Shown here in pieces: positions 9,394 through 17,027 of a stretch of DNA of 64,000 bases. Origin of the DNA: Streptomyces sp. NBC_01551. Its GTDB lineage: Bacteria > Actinomycetota > Actinomycetes > Streptomycetales > Streptomycetaceae. The notes under the pieces were generated by a model that worked only from the letters and a program-made list of their open reading frames with translations, had not been told where the DNA came from and searched no databases. The stretch's first letter is position 1, and every line of letters starts with the position of its first letter. The position numbers were made by a program, and so were the translations under genes. The DNA lies in contig NZ_JAPEPX010000001.1 of the NCBI RefSeq assembly GCF_026339935.1, positions 5,173,501 to 5,237,500 of the forward strand. The letters are read 5' to 3'.

Positions 9394-10731
9394 ATGTCCG
9401 CTCCCCGTACGCTGCACCTCAACGCCTTCCTCATGAACGCCGGTCACCACGACGCCGCCTGGCGGCACCCCGACTCCACTCCCGAGCGCGTCACCGACCT
9501 GCGCTACTTCCAGGAGCTCGCCCGGACCGCCGAGCGCGGGCGGCTCGACTCCATCTTCTTCGCCGACGGGCTCGCCCTGTGGGGCAAGGCCCGCTACAAC
9601 GCCCTCGGCGGGTTCGAACCGCTCACGCTGCTCTCCGCGATCGCGGCCGTCACCGAGCACATCGGGCTCATCGCCACTGTCTCCACGACCTTCAACGAGC
9701 CCTTCCACACGGCCCGGAAGTTCGCCTCCCTCGACCACATCAGCAACGGCCGTGCCGGCTGGAACATCGTCACCTCCGGCACCGTCGACGAGGCCCGCAA
9801 CTTCAACCAGGACGAGCACCTGGAGCACCGTCTGCGCTACGACCGCGCCCGCGAGTTCCTCGACGTCGCCACCAAGCTCTGGGACAGCTGGGAGGACGAC
9901 GCGATCGTCCTCGACAAGGAGCGCGGCGTCTACGCCGACACCGACAAGCTCCACCCGGCCGCCCACCGCGGCGAGTACTTCGGCGTCGCCGGACCGCTGA
10001 ACGTCCCGCGCTCCCCGCAGGGGCACCCGCTCCTCGTGCAGGCCGGCTCCTCCGAGGACGGCAAGGAGTTCGCCGCCCAGTACGCCGAGGCCGTCTTCAC
10101 CGCCCAGCAGACCCTCGCGGACGGGCAGACCTTCTACAAGGACCTCAAGTCCCGCCTCGCCAAGTACGGCCGCGCGGAGTCCGACCTCCTCGTCCTGCCC
10201 GGCATCGCACCCGTCATCGGGTCCACCGAGGCCGAGGCGAAGGCCCTGGAGCAGCAGCTCACCGACCTCCAGGTGCCCGAGTACGGCCTCGCCCAGCTCT
10301 CCGGGATGCTGAACGTGGACCTCACCGGCCTCCCGCTCGACGGCCCGCTGCCCGACCTCCCCGAGGAGCGGGACGTCAACGGCAACAAGAGCCGGTTCAC
10401 CCTCGTCGCCGAACTCGCCCGCCGCGACGGCCTCACCCTGCGCGAGCTGATCGCCCGCCTCGGCGCCGGCCGCGGCCACCGCGTCTTCGCCGGGACCCCC
10501 GAGCAGATCGCCGACCAGCTGGAGGAGTGGTTCACCCAGGGCGCCGCCGACGGTTTCAACATCATGGCGCCCGTACTGCCCACCGGCCTCACCGCCTTCG
10601 TCGACCACGTCGTGCCGATCCTCCAGCGACGCGGCCTCTTCCGCACCGAGTACACCGGTACGACCCTGCGCGAGAACTACGGCCTGGCGCGCCCGGCGAA
10701 CCGCCACGCGCCGCAGCCGCAGCCCGCCTGA
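9394..10731 (+). CDS. NtaA/SnaA/DszA-type FMN-dependent monooxygenase (LLM class)
   Basis: Bacterial-luciferase-like flavin monooxygenase (445 residues) of the NtaA/SnaA/SoxA (DszA) branch; members use FMNH2 from a partner reductase to oxidise nitrogen- or sulfur-containing organics. Visible family blocks include HHDAAWRHP, SIFFADGLALWG, STTFNEPFHTARKF and GRAGWNIVTS. As last gene of the sulfonate operon it probably cleaves a C-S bond using FMNH2 from the SsuE-like protein. It belongs to a different branch from SsuD, so the natural substrate may be an aryl- or cyclic organosulfur compound (inference). A GAGGAAC ribosome-binding site precedes ATG 9394, and a hairpin follows the stop. Confidence 0.85.
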   Translation: MSAPRTLHLNAFLMNAGHHDAAWRHPDSTPERVTDLRYFQELARTAERGRLDSIFFADGLALWGKARYNALGGFEPLTLLSAIAAVTEHIGLIATVSTTFNEPFHTARKFASLDHISNGRAGWNIVTSGTVDEARNFNQDEHLEHRLRYDRAREFLDVATKLWDSWEDDAIVLDKERGVYADTDKLHPAAHRGEYFGVAGPLNVPRSPQGHPLLVQAGSSEDGKEFAAQYAEAVFTAQQTLADGQTFYKDLKSRLAKYGRAESDLLVLPGIAPVIGSTEAEAKALEQQLTDLQVPEYGLAQLSGMLNVDLTGLPLDGPLPDLPEERDVNGNKSRFTLVAELARRDGLTLRELIARLGAGRGHRVFAGTPEQIADQLEEWFTQGAADGFNIMAPVLPTGLTAFVDHVVPILQRRGLFRTEYTGTTLRENYGLARPANRHAPQPQPA

Positions 10732-10746
10732 GCGACCGCGCGCCGA

Positions 10747-10787
10747 CGGCGAGGCCCGCGTCCCGGGATCCGCTCGGGGCCTCGCCG
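10747..10787 (+). terminator. hairpin terminator after the sulfonate operon
   Basis: An 11-bp perfect stem, CGGCGAGGCCC (10747-10757) with GGGCCTCGCCG (10777-10787), and a 19-nt loop. It lies 15 bp after the last operon gene and between convergent genes, so it can end transcription from either side. There is no U tract, as is common in streptomycetes. Confidence 0.6.
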
Positions 10788-10797
10788 CCGGTCAGGC

Positions 10798-10833
10798 CCG
10801 GTCAGACGGTGAGGCCCCGGTCAGACGGTGAGG
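10798..10833. repeat. 19-bp-period direct duplication across a stop codon
   Basis: The 17-bp string CCGGTCAGACGGTGAGG occurs at 10798-10814 and again at 10817-10833. The second copy covers the end of the minus-strand oxidoreductase gene (…LTV stop), so the first is a duplicated stop region left in the 3' flank, probably from replication slippage. Confidence 0.7.
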
Positions 10834-11741
10834 ACGATCTTGCCCCGCGTACGGCCCGCGGCACTCAGCTCCCAGGCCTTCGCGGCCTCGGCGAGCGGCA
10901 GCGCGTGCTCCACGTTCACGGTGAGCTTGCCGGCGTCGGCGAGCTCGGCCAGGAAGGTCAGGTCGGCGTGGTCCGGCCGTACCCACAGCTGGTGCGCGCC
11001 CTGAGCGGCGGCGTTGTAGTCGGCGATGGAGGCCACCCGGTGGCGCTCCTTGACCAGCGACTGGAGGGTCGCGATGACGTCGTCCCCGTAGAAGTCGAGG
11101 GCGGCGTCCACGCCGTCGGGCGCCAGCTCGCGCACCCGGTCCGCGAGCCCCTCGCCGTACAGCACCGGCTCGGCGCCGAGCGAGCGCAGGTAGTCGTGGT
11201 TGTGGGCGCCGGCGGTGCCGATGACCCGCAGGCCGAGGGCGACGGCGATCTGCACGCCCAAGGAGCCGGTGCCGCCGGCCGCGGAGTGGATGAGGACGCT
11301 CTCGCCGGCCGTGAGGCCCACGCGGGTGATCGACTGGTAGGCCGTCAGGCCGGCCAGCGGGATGCCCGCCGCCTGCTCGAAGGTCAGCTCGCGCGGCTTG
11401 CGGGCCAGCGTCCGGACGGGGGCGCTGACCAGTTCGGCGTACGTGCCGAGCTCCACCCACTCCTTGCGGACGTACCCGTACACCTCGTCGCCGACGGCGT
11501 AGTCGAACGTGTCGGGTCCGACGGCCTCGACGACGCCCGCCACGTCCCAGCCGGGTATGACGGGGTAGCGGACCTCCAGGATCGAGTCGAGGTATCCGGC
11601 GGCGAGCTTCCAGTCCACGGGGTTGACTCCGGCGGCCTTGACGCGGACGAGCACCTCGCCCGGACCCACCTTGGGCTCGGGGACGTCAACGAGCGTGAGG
11701 GAGTCGGACGTTCCGTATGCGCTGTATGTGATGGCCTTCAT
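10821..11741 (-). CDS. NADP-dependent medium-chain oxidoreductase (quinone-oxidoreductase-like)
   Basis: Zinc-independent MDR-family reductase (306 residues). The N-terminal GroES-like domain (ITYSAYGTSDSLTLVDVPEP, GVNPVDWKL) is followed by a Rossmann domain with SAAGGTGSLGVQIA, the AxxGxxG nucleotide motif of quinone oxidoreductases. The catalytic zinc cysteines of alcohol dehydrogenases are absent, which fits a quinone or enone reductase using NADPH. It stands alone between a terminator-like hairpin and the DUF2470 gene on the same strand (69-bp gap). The physiological substrate cannot be predicted. Confidence 0.85.
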   Translation of the reverse strand: MKAITYSAYGTSDSLTLVDVPEPKVGPGEVLVRVKAAGVNPVDWKLAAGYLDSILEVRYPVIPGWDVAGVVEAVGPDTFDYAVGDEVYGYVRKEWVELGTYAELVSAPVRTLARKPRELTFEQAAGIPLAGLTAYQSITRVGLTAGESVLIHSAAGGTGSLGVQIAVALGLRVIGTAGAHNHDYLRSLGAEPVLYGEGLADRVRELAPDGVDAALDFYGDDVIATLQSLVKERHRVASIADYNAAAQGAHQLWVRPDHADLTFLAELADAGKLTVNVEHALPLAEAAKAWELSAAGRTRGKIVLTV

Positions 11742-11810
11742 GATCGGTCCAACCGGACCGGGTCCGGGGCTATTCCGGTGTCGCGGGCCCGCCTTCGCCG
11801 CTCACCGGGC

Positions 11811-12530
11811 CTACGCCGGAAGGGTGTTGTGGTGCGAACGCCGCCGGGCCGCGCTGAACAGGGCCTGGATCTGGGCCCCCGACTGCTCCACGCTCTCCAG
11901 CGGGGACGGGAACGCCAGCCGCACGTCGCGGTGCCCGCGCGCCTCCTCCAGGCGCAGGGTGATCCCGTACCGGTCCATGGCGAGCGGCAGCGCGCGCAGG
12001 ACGGCGGCGCTCTCCCGGGCGGGCGGCCGGACCAGCCGCAGCAGCAGGGTGACCAGCTCGGTGTGGTCGTCGAGGAGGTGCGTGAGCATGCCCGCCTCGT
12101 ACGGGGCGAGCGGGTCGGGGCAGGCGGCGTCCAGCTCCTGCAGGCCGATGTACGAGCGGCCCTCGTCGGTCTCCAGGACGGCCTCGACGAATTCCACACA
12201 GGTGGAGTCGGAGCCTTCGTCGGTGTACGGGGTCAGCAGCCGGCCCACGACGGTGACGCGGGCGCGCACCCGCTCGCGCACCGGGGTCGGGGCGATGTCG
12301 GTGAACTCCATGCGGATCACGGGCCGGTCCTCGAAGTCCCCGCCGGGCTCGCCGGGGTGCAGGTGCACCCGGCCCATCGGGTCGCTGCCGTCGAGGTGGC
12401 GCACCTCGGTGTGCAGGCCGCCGGTGATGACGGTCATGGAGTGGGCGGCGGCCAGGATCGACCGGACCCGCTCGGCGTCGGTGGGCCGGTCGGCGGCGGC
12501 CGGGGTGGCAGGGGCACCGGACATGCGCAT
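11811..12530 (-). CDS. DUF2470 domain protein behind an iron box
   Basis: Protein of 239 residues with an N-terminal DUF2470-type domain (TDAERVRSILAAAHSMTVIT, followed by a TEVRHLDG block) and a C-terminal part ending SGAQIQALFSAARRRS. DUF2470 is also found at the C-terminus of HugZ/HutZ-like haem-handling proteins (family knowledge), so a haem or iron link is plausible but unproven. That is strengthened by an IdeR/DmdR-like iron box 33 bp upstream of the start. ATG 12530 (MRMSGAP) was chosen; ATG 12524 is possible. No signal peptide or membrane segment is seen. Confidence 0.75.
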   Translation of the reverse strand: MRMSGAPATPAAADRPTDAERVRSILAAAHSMTVITGGLHTEVRHLDGSDPMGRVHLHPGEPGGDFEDRPVIRMEFTDIAPTPVRERVRARVTVVGRLLTPYTDEGSDSTCVEFVEAVLETDEGRSYIGLQELDAACPDPLAPYEAGMLTHLLDDHTELVTLLLRLVRPPARESAAVLRALPLAMDRYGITLRLEEARGHRDVRLAFPSPLESVEQSGAQIQALFSAARRRSHHNTLPA

Positions 12531-12562
12531 GCGGATCTCTCCATCGTCCTGGGGCGATTGAC

Positions 12563-12581
12563 TTAGGTATGCCTAACCTAA
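12563..12581 (-). promoter_or_regulatory. IdeR/DmdR1-type iron box
   Basis: The 19-bp sequence TTAGGTATGCCTAACCTAA matches the actinobacterial iron-box consensus TTAGGTTAGGCTAACCTAA at 16 of 19 positions, with differences only near the centre. It lies in the promoter region of the DUF2470 gene, which should therefore be repressed by Fe-loaded IdeR/DmdR1. The site is 110 bp upstream of the divergent SepF-like gene, less likely to be its target. Confidence 0.75.
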
Positions 12582-12693
12582 CCTATTGCACTTGGGGGGA
12601 GTACCCCGCCTCGGTCGTGTCGTTGTTGGGCTGAACGGGTGAAACGCGAGAGGATGGGGGGATGCACAAGAAGCGCGCGGCCGAGGCGGCCCG

Positions 12694-13089
12694 GTGAGCA
12701 GGTACGACGTCACCGACGAACAGTGGGAGGGGCTCGCGCAGGTGGTGCCGCTGCGCAGTCGCAACGAATGGCCCTCCCGGGTGGACCACCGCACGATCCC
12801 CGCGACGCCGGGCGCGACCGCGGCGGAGCAGCGGCGCTTCGTGGTGATCCGCGTCCAGATCTTCGCGGACGCCCGGGAGGTGGCCGAATACCTGATCGCG
12901 CAGATCCCGGTGCTGCTCGACCTCACCGGCGCGGACAGCGAAGTGGCCAAGCGGATCCTGGACTTCAGCAGTGGCGTCGTCTTCGGACTGGGCAGCGGGA
13001 TGCACCGGGTGGACCGGAACGTCTTCCTGCTGGCGCCCGTCGGGACCGAGGTCGAGGGGATCGCGGCCGCGGCCGTCCCCCGATCGTAG
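12694..13089 (+). CDS. SepF-like cell division protein
   Basis: Small protein (131 residues) of the SepF family, which tethers FtsZ to the membrane in Gram-positives. The C-terminal SepF domain is clear: VIRVQIFADAREVAEYLI, VLLDLTGADSEVAKRILDF, SGVVFGLGSGMHRVDRNVFLLAP. The N-terminal membrane-binding amphipathic helix of classical SepF is not obvious, so this is a SepF-like paralogue; I recall two such paralogues (SflA, SflB) in S. coelicolor but cannot tell which this is. The only in-frame start after an upstream stop is GTG 12694. An 11-codon ORF (12662-12697) ends across it with a GTGA overlap. Confidence 0.78.
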   Translation: MSRYDVTDEQWEGLAQVVPLRSRNEWPSRVDHRTIPATPGATAAEQRRFVVIRVQIFADAREVAEYLIAQIPVLLDLTGADSEVAKRILDFSSGVVFGLGSGMHRVDRNVFLLAPVGTEVEGIAAAAVPRS

Positions 13090-13155
13090 GAAGGTCGCCA
13101 CGAGGGAACGGTTCGCCGGGTCCACCGGGGCTCGGCGGCCCGTAGCGTCCGCCGC

Positions 13156-14409
13156 ATGGACGCCCTCGCCGCTCCCGGAGCTCCCGCCGCCCCCGCAGCC
13201 TCGGCCGATGAGCGCCCGGCTCATGCCCCCGCTCCCGCCGCGCCGGAAGCCGGGGCCGCGGCCGGGCCGGCGCCGTCGGCGCACGCCCCGCAGCGGCCCG
13301 CCCTCACCGAACTGCGGCTCTCGGCCTTCGCCTCGCACCGCGGCGCCGCCTTCCCGCTCGGGCCCGTCACGCTCTTCACCGGGCCCAGCGGCAGCGGCAA
13401 GTCCCAGGCCCTGGGCGCCTACGAGGCGCTGGCCGGGCTGGCTTCCGGAGCCACCCTGGGGGAGGTGTTCCCGCAGCCGAGCGCCCTGGTCCCCGAACGC
13501 GCCCTCCCCGACGCCGACCGGCGCCGCGGATTCCGCATCGGCTGCACGGTCGACGGGCCCGTCGGGCCGGTCCGGCTCGACCTGGCCGTACAGGCCGAGC
13601 CGGCGCTCCGCGTCGTCGGCGAACGCCTCTCGGTGGGCGGCGAGATCCTGCTCAGCACCGCCCTGCGCGATCCCGGCCGGCGCTCCGTACAGGCCGCCTG
13701 GCTGACCGGCGGCGCCATCGGCGTCACCCGGGCCCCGCTGCCCGACGACCGGCTCGGCACCGCCCTGCTCCCGCTCCGGGTGGCCGGCGCGACCGCGGGA
13801 CAGCGGCGCGTCCTGGCCGCCGCCGAGCAGGCGGTGGTCGCCCTGCGCTCGGTGTTCGCCTGCGATCCCCGTCCGGACCGGATGCGCGACCCCGTCCCGC
13901 CGGGGGCCGGGCGGCTGCTGGGCGACTGCGCCAACCTGGCCGACGTACTGCGCCGGACCCGCCACGAATGCGGCACCCGGCACGCGCTGCTGGCGCAGGC
14001 GGCCCGGACCGGCTGCGCGGGCGAGGTCGCCGGGCTGGACGTGCGGGCCCCGGCCGGCGGCCCGGTCGCCGCGCTGCTCGACCGCGGCCCCGGTCGGCCC
14101 GGCACCGAACTCGGCCGGCTCGGCGCGGGCGAGCTGCGCTTCCTCGCCCTGGCGCTCGTCCTGCTGACCGGGCCGGGGGTGCTGGAGGTGGACCCGGCCG
14201 CCGAACTGCTCTCCGCCCGGCAGGCGCTGACCGTGCTCGCCGACGGGTTCGACCGCGACCTGGACCGGAGCCAGCGCGCCGAGCTGCTGCGGCTGGCCCT
14301 CATGGCGTGCGGGCGCGGACACGTCCGGCTGGTGGCCGCCGTGGGGGAGGAGTACGCGGGAACCGCCCGGCGGGTGCCCGGCGTCTCGGTGGTAGACCTG
14401 ACGTCATGA
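13156..14409 (+). CDS. AAA-type ATPase (RecF/SMC-like), function unknown
   Basis: Predicted ATPase of 417 residues. A ~48-residue Ala/Pro-rich leader precedes a RecF/SMC-like core: LTELRLSAFASHRGAAFPLG, then Walker A GPSGSGKS (residues 76-83, K82). Towards the C-terminus LGAGELRFLALALVLL resembles an ABC-signature region and GVLEVDPA sits where Walker B should be, with a weakened acidic pair. The fold suggests an ATP-dependent DNA- or RNA-associated protein; no partner nuclease is adjacent. The stop overlaps the ATG of the MazG-like gene (ATGA, 14406-14409). The exact role is not assigned. Confidence 0.7.
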   Translation: MDALAAPGAPAAPAASADERPAHAPAPAAPEAGAAAGPAPSAHAPQRPALTELRLSAFASHRGAAFPLGPVTLFTGPSGSGKSQALGAYEALAGLASGATLGEVFPQPSALVPERALPDADRRRGFRIGCTVDGPVGPVRLDLAVQAEPALRVVGERLSVGGEILLSTALRDPGRRSVQAAWLTGGAIGVTRAPLPDDRLGTALLPLRVAGATAGQRRVLAAAEQAVVALRSVFACDPRPDRMRDPVPPGAGRLLGDCANLADVLRRTRHECGTRHALLAQAARTGCAGEVAGLDVRAPAGGPVAALLDRGPGRPGTELGRLGAGELRFLALALVLLTGPGVLEVDPAAELLSARQALTVLADGFDRDLDRSQRAELLRLALMACGRGHVRLVAAVGEEYAGTARRVPGVSVVDLTS

Positions 14410-14816
14410 GCGACGCAGGGGACACGAGTAGGCAGAGCGACGAGGGCGCCGCGGCCGCGGCGGGGGAGGAGCGGCTGTGGCAACTGCGGCGGCGGCTCGT
14501 CGAGTTCGCGGCGGCACGGGACTGGGGGCAGTACCACACGCCGAAGAACCTGGCCGTGGCGCTGAGCGTGGAGGCGTCGGAACTGGTCGAGATCTTCCAG
14601 TGGCTGACGCCGGAACAGTCGGCGAAGGTCATGGAGAAGCCGGAGACCGCACACCGAGTGACCGACGAGGTCGCCGATGTGCTCGCGTATCTCCTGCAGT
14701 TCTGCGAGGTCCTCGGGGTGGATGTGCTGGATGCGCTCGCCGCGAAGATCGAGAGGAATGAGCTGCGCTTCCCGGTACCGGGTACTCCGGACGCAAATTG
14801 TCACTCTTCGGAGTGA
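14406..14816 (+). CDS. MazG-like nucleotide pyrophosphohydrolase
   Basis: Protein of 136 residues in the all-alpha NTP pyrophosphatase (MazG/RS21-C6) superfamily, which hydrolyses non-canonical or excess (d)NTPs to NMP and pyrophosphate. The metal-binding residues are visible: E56, E59 and E62 in VEASELVEIF, and E88 with D91 in TDEVADVLAYLL. Its ATG overlaps the stop of the upstream ATPase gene, so the two are probably translationally coupled. A hairpin with a UUCG loop covers its own stop codon. Confidence 0.85.
   Translation: MSDAGDTSRQSDEGAAAAAGEERLWQLRRRLVEFAAARDWGQYHTPKNLAVALSVEASELVEIFQWLTPEQSAKVMEKPETAHRVTDEVADVLAYLLQFCEVLGVDVLDALAAKIERNELRFPVPGTPDANCHSSE
14801..14816 (+). terminator. 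UUCG-tetraloop hairpin on the mazG-like stop codon
   Basis: TCACTC-TTCG-GAGTGA forms a 6-bp stem with the very stable UUCG tetraloop, and its last three bases are the TGA stop. It could protect the mRNA 3' end or assist termination. No U tract follows. Confidence 0.35.
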
Positions 14817-14938
14817 TGGCGTCGTCCACAACCATGTCTCTGTCCAGAGATTTCCGAATACCCCTGGCTTTACTGGCTCGTTGCCTTCACTCTGGGTAGT
14901 GGAGAACAGCAGGATGTCGTGCGGACGGGGGACGGCAT

Positions 14939-15424
14939 ATGGACGCGGTACGGCTCATCGCAGCCGGCCGGCACGCGCTGGCACAGAGCGGGGCTGCGTG
15001 GGACATCGTGGGCGAGGCCTGGCAGGCCCAGGCGCTCGCGCAGGGGATAGGGAGCTGGCTGGCGGTCACCGGGCCGCCGGAGCTGAGATCGGAGGCACGG
15101 GGGCTGGGTGAAGCCGGGGGCAGAGGCTGTGGGGTGCTCGACAGAGCGGCCCTGCGCGGAGAGGGCAACGCGCCCGACCATCCGCCGCGGGCGGCGCAGC
15201 TGACCGAGGTGGCGGATGTCCGCCAGGCACTGCTCGGACTTCAGGCGTTGCTGGGCGAGGTCGGCATAGCCCTGGTCGGGGTGGCCTGCGGGACGGACGA
15301 CGAGAGCCTGTACTGGCAGTGCATAGAGTCGATCGACGCGGCCGACGAGTCGAGCGATCGGGTACGGGCGCTGCTGCGCCGGATGACGGTCCGCGAGCGG
15401 GGGTCCGCCTCGGGCGTGGCCTGA
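14939..15424 (+). CDS. DUF6099-like conserved hypothetical protein
   Basis: Protein of 161 residues, mostly helical, beginning MDAVRLIAAGRHALAQS. I recall this sequence type as DUF6099, a streptomycete family without known function, but could not check. It has no signal peptide, membrane segment or catalytic motif I recognise. The ATG follows an AT-richer 122-bp gap likely to hold its promoter. The end is followed by GC-rich degenerate repeats. Confidence 0.6.
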   Translation: MDAVRLIAAGRHALAQSGAAWDIVGEAWQAQALAQGIGSWLAVTGPPELRSEARGLGEAGGRGCGVLDRAALRGEGNAPDHPPRAAQLTEVADVRQALLGLQALLGEVGIALVGVACGTDDESLYWQCIESIDAADESSDRVRALLRRMTVRERGSASGVA

Positions 15425-15587
15425 GGGACGGCCGCTGCGGGAGCCTGGTCCCTCGGGGCAGGTTCTCCGGGACAGGTCCCTTCGGGTCGGGTTCCGCGTC
15501 GGGGCAGGTTCCGCTTGGGGTCAGGGGCCGCCTCGGGTCGGTCCCGCTTCGGATCGGGTCCCGCCGCGCGCGACGGGACCCGCGCGG
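15425..15587. repeat. degenerate GGTTCCG/GGGTC repeats in the gap
   Basis: The 163-bp gap between convergent genes consists of imperfect short repeats such as GGGTCGGGTTCCG, GGGGCAGGTTCCG and GGTCGGTCCCG. I see no gene and no clean terminator hairpin. Confidence 0.4.
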
Positions 15588-15875
15588 TCAGAACGACCGG
15601 TCGCAGTGGTGCCCGCTGTCGGTGCCCGGGGCCGGGCTGCCCGGGGCCGGCGCGGCCGCGGTGGGGGCGCGGTCGGCGGAGTGCTGGAGGTCGGCGTCGA
15701 GCTGGGACAGGTCGGCGTTGAGCGCGGCCATCAGCTCTTCCATCTGCTGCAGCAGGCCCTTCGGCGCGCCGCCGCCCTGGGCGGGTACCGCGGACTCCTG
15801 GCGTACTTGGTCGTGTGCTGCCTGTCCGGTCTGTTCGTGCGGTCGGCGGGTCTCCGGCACGGCCTCGTGGGACAT
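15588..15875 (-). CDS. small hypothetical protein with C-terminal helix
   Basis: Protein of about 95 residues starting MSHEAVPETRRP, with an internal amphipathic helix (GLLQQMEELMAALNADLSQLD) that could form a coiled coil and an Ala/Pro-rich tail. The start at 15875 has a strong AGGAGG ribosome-binding site just upstream on the minus strand, which makes a real gene likely. It is divergent from the F420-type oxidoreductase. I do not recognise the family. Confidence 0.5.
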   Translation of the reverse strand: MSHEAVPETRRPHEQTGQAAHDQVRQESAVPAQGGGAPKGLLQQMEELMAALNADLSQLDADLQHSADRAPTAAAPAPGSPAPGTDSGHHCDRSF

Positions 15876-16078
15876 GGCGGCCTCCTCGGCCCTGGCCCTT
15901 CCAAGGCGGAAGGGGGCGGTGGACGCACCGGCGAAAGGCCGCCGGCGCGCGGGCCGGGCGGTCCGGCTCCGTCCGAGCCAACGATCTCCGTCCGCGCTGG
16001 TCACTGGCGGGGGCGGCGGTGGACCGTCCGGTTGACGGAGATTCACCCGGCAGGGGCGGGCGAGGCAGGATGGAGGGC

Positions 16079-17002
16079 ATGGATCTCCGTATTTTCACCG
16101 AGCCCCAGCAGGGCGCGAGCTACGACACCCTCCTGAGCGTCGCCAAAGCCACCGAGGACCTGGGCTTCGACGCGTTCTTCCGGTCGGACCACTACCTGCG
16201 GATGGGATCCGTGGACGGTCTGCCCGGGCCCACCGACGCGTGGATCACGCTCGCGGGCCTGGCCCGTGAGACCAAGCGGATCCGGCTGGGCACGCTCATG
16301 ACGGCCGGTACCTTCCGGCTGCCCGGCGTGCTCGCCATCCAGGTGGCCCAGGTCGACCAGATGTCCGGCGGCCGCATCGAGCTCGGCCTGGGCGCGGGCT
16401 GGTTCGAGGAGGAGCACAAGGCGTACGGGATTCCCTTCCCGGCGGAGCGGATGGCCCGGCTGGAGGAGCAGCTGGCCATCGTCACCGGCCTGTGGGCCAC
16501 CGAGCCCGGCGCCACCTTCGACTACGCGGGCACCCACTACCAGGTGGAGAACTCGCCGGCGCTGCCCAAGCCGGCCCAGGCCAAGGTGCCCGTGCTGGTC
16601 GGCGGGCACGGCGCGAAGCGCACCCCGCGCCTGGCCGCCCGGTACGCGGACGAGTTCAACATGCCGTTCGCGTCGATCGCGGACAGCCGGCGCCAGTTCT
16701 CCCGCGTCAAGGAGGCCGTCGCGGAGGCCGGGCGCAAGGCGGACGAACTCCTCTACTCCAACGCCCTCGTGGTGTGCGTCGGCAAGAACGACGCCGAGGT
16801 GGCCCGCCGGGCCGCCGCCATCGGCCGCGAGGTGGACGAGCTCAAGGCGAACGGCCTGGCCGGGTCCCCTGCCGAGGTCGTGGAGAAGATCGGCACCTAC
16901 GGCGCCATCGGCTCCTCGCGCGTCTACCTCCAGCTCCTCGACCTCGACGACCTGGACCACCTGGAGCTGATCTCCACCCAGGTGCTGTCCCAGCTCGGCT
17001 GA
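16079..17002 (+). CDS. F420-dependent LLM-class oxidoreductase
   Basis: Luciferase-like oxidoreductase of 307 residues. Features typical of the F420-dependent branch are MDLRIFTEPQQG, the AFFRSDHYLRMG segment, RIRLGTLMTAGTFRLPG and GRIELGLGAGWFEEEHKAYG. Such enzymes use reduced or oxidised coenzyme F420 on varied small molecules; no substrate can be assigned. ATG 16079 was chosen because the family begins MDLRIFTEP; ATG 16070 would add three residues. The gene is followed after 25 bp by the homocysteine methyltransferase gene. Confidence 0.85.
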   Translation: MDLRIFTEPQQGASYDTLLSVAKATEDLGFDAFFRSDHYLRMGSVDGLPGPTDAWITLAGLARETKRIRLGTLMTAGTFRLPGVLAIQVAQVDQMSGGRIELGLGAGWFEEEHKAYGIPFPAERMARLEEQLAIVTGLWATEPGATFDYAGTHYQVENSPALPKPAQAKVPVLVGGHGAKRTPRLAARYADEFNMPFASIADSRRQFSRVKEAVAEAGRKADELLYSNALVVCVGKNDAEVARRAAAIGREVDELKANGLAGSPAEVVEKIGTYGAIGSSRVYLQLLDLDDLDHLELISTQVLSQLG

Positions 17003-17027
17003 GCCCCGGCCGACGGAGGAGGAAACC

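Noticed and set aside
14834..14899. 21-codon ORF (MSLSRDFRIPLALL...) in the gap before the DUF6099-like gene
   Set aside because: Too short, weak ribosome-binding site and no supporting context; could be a leader peptide but not supported.
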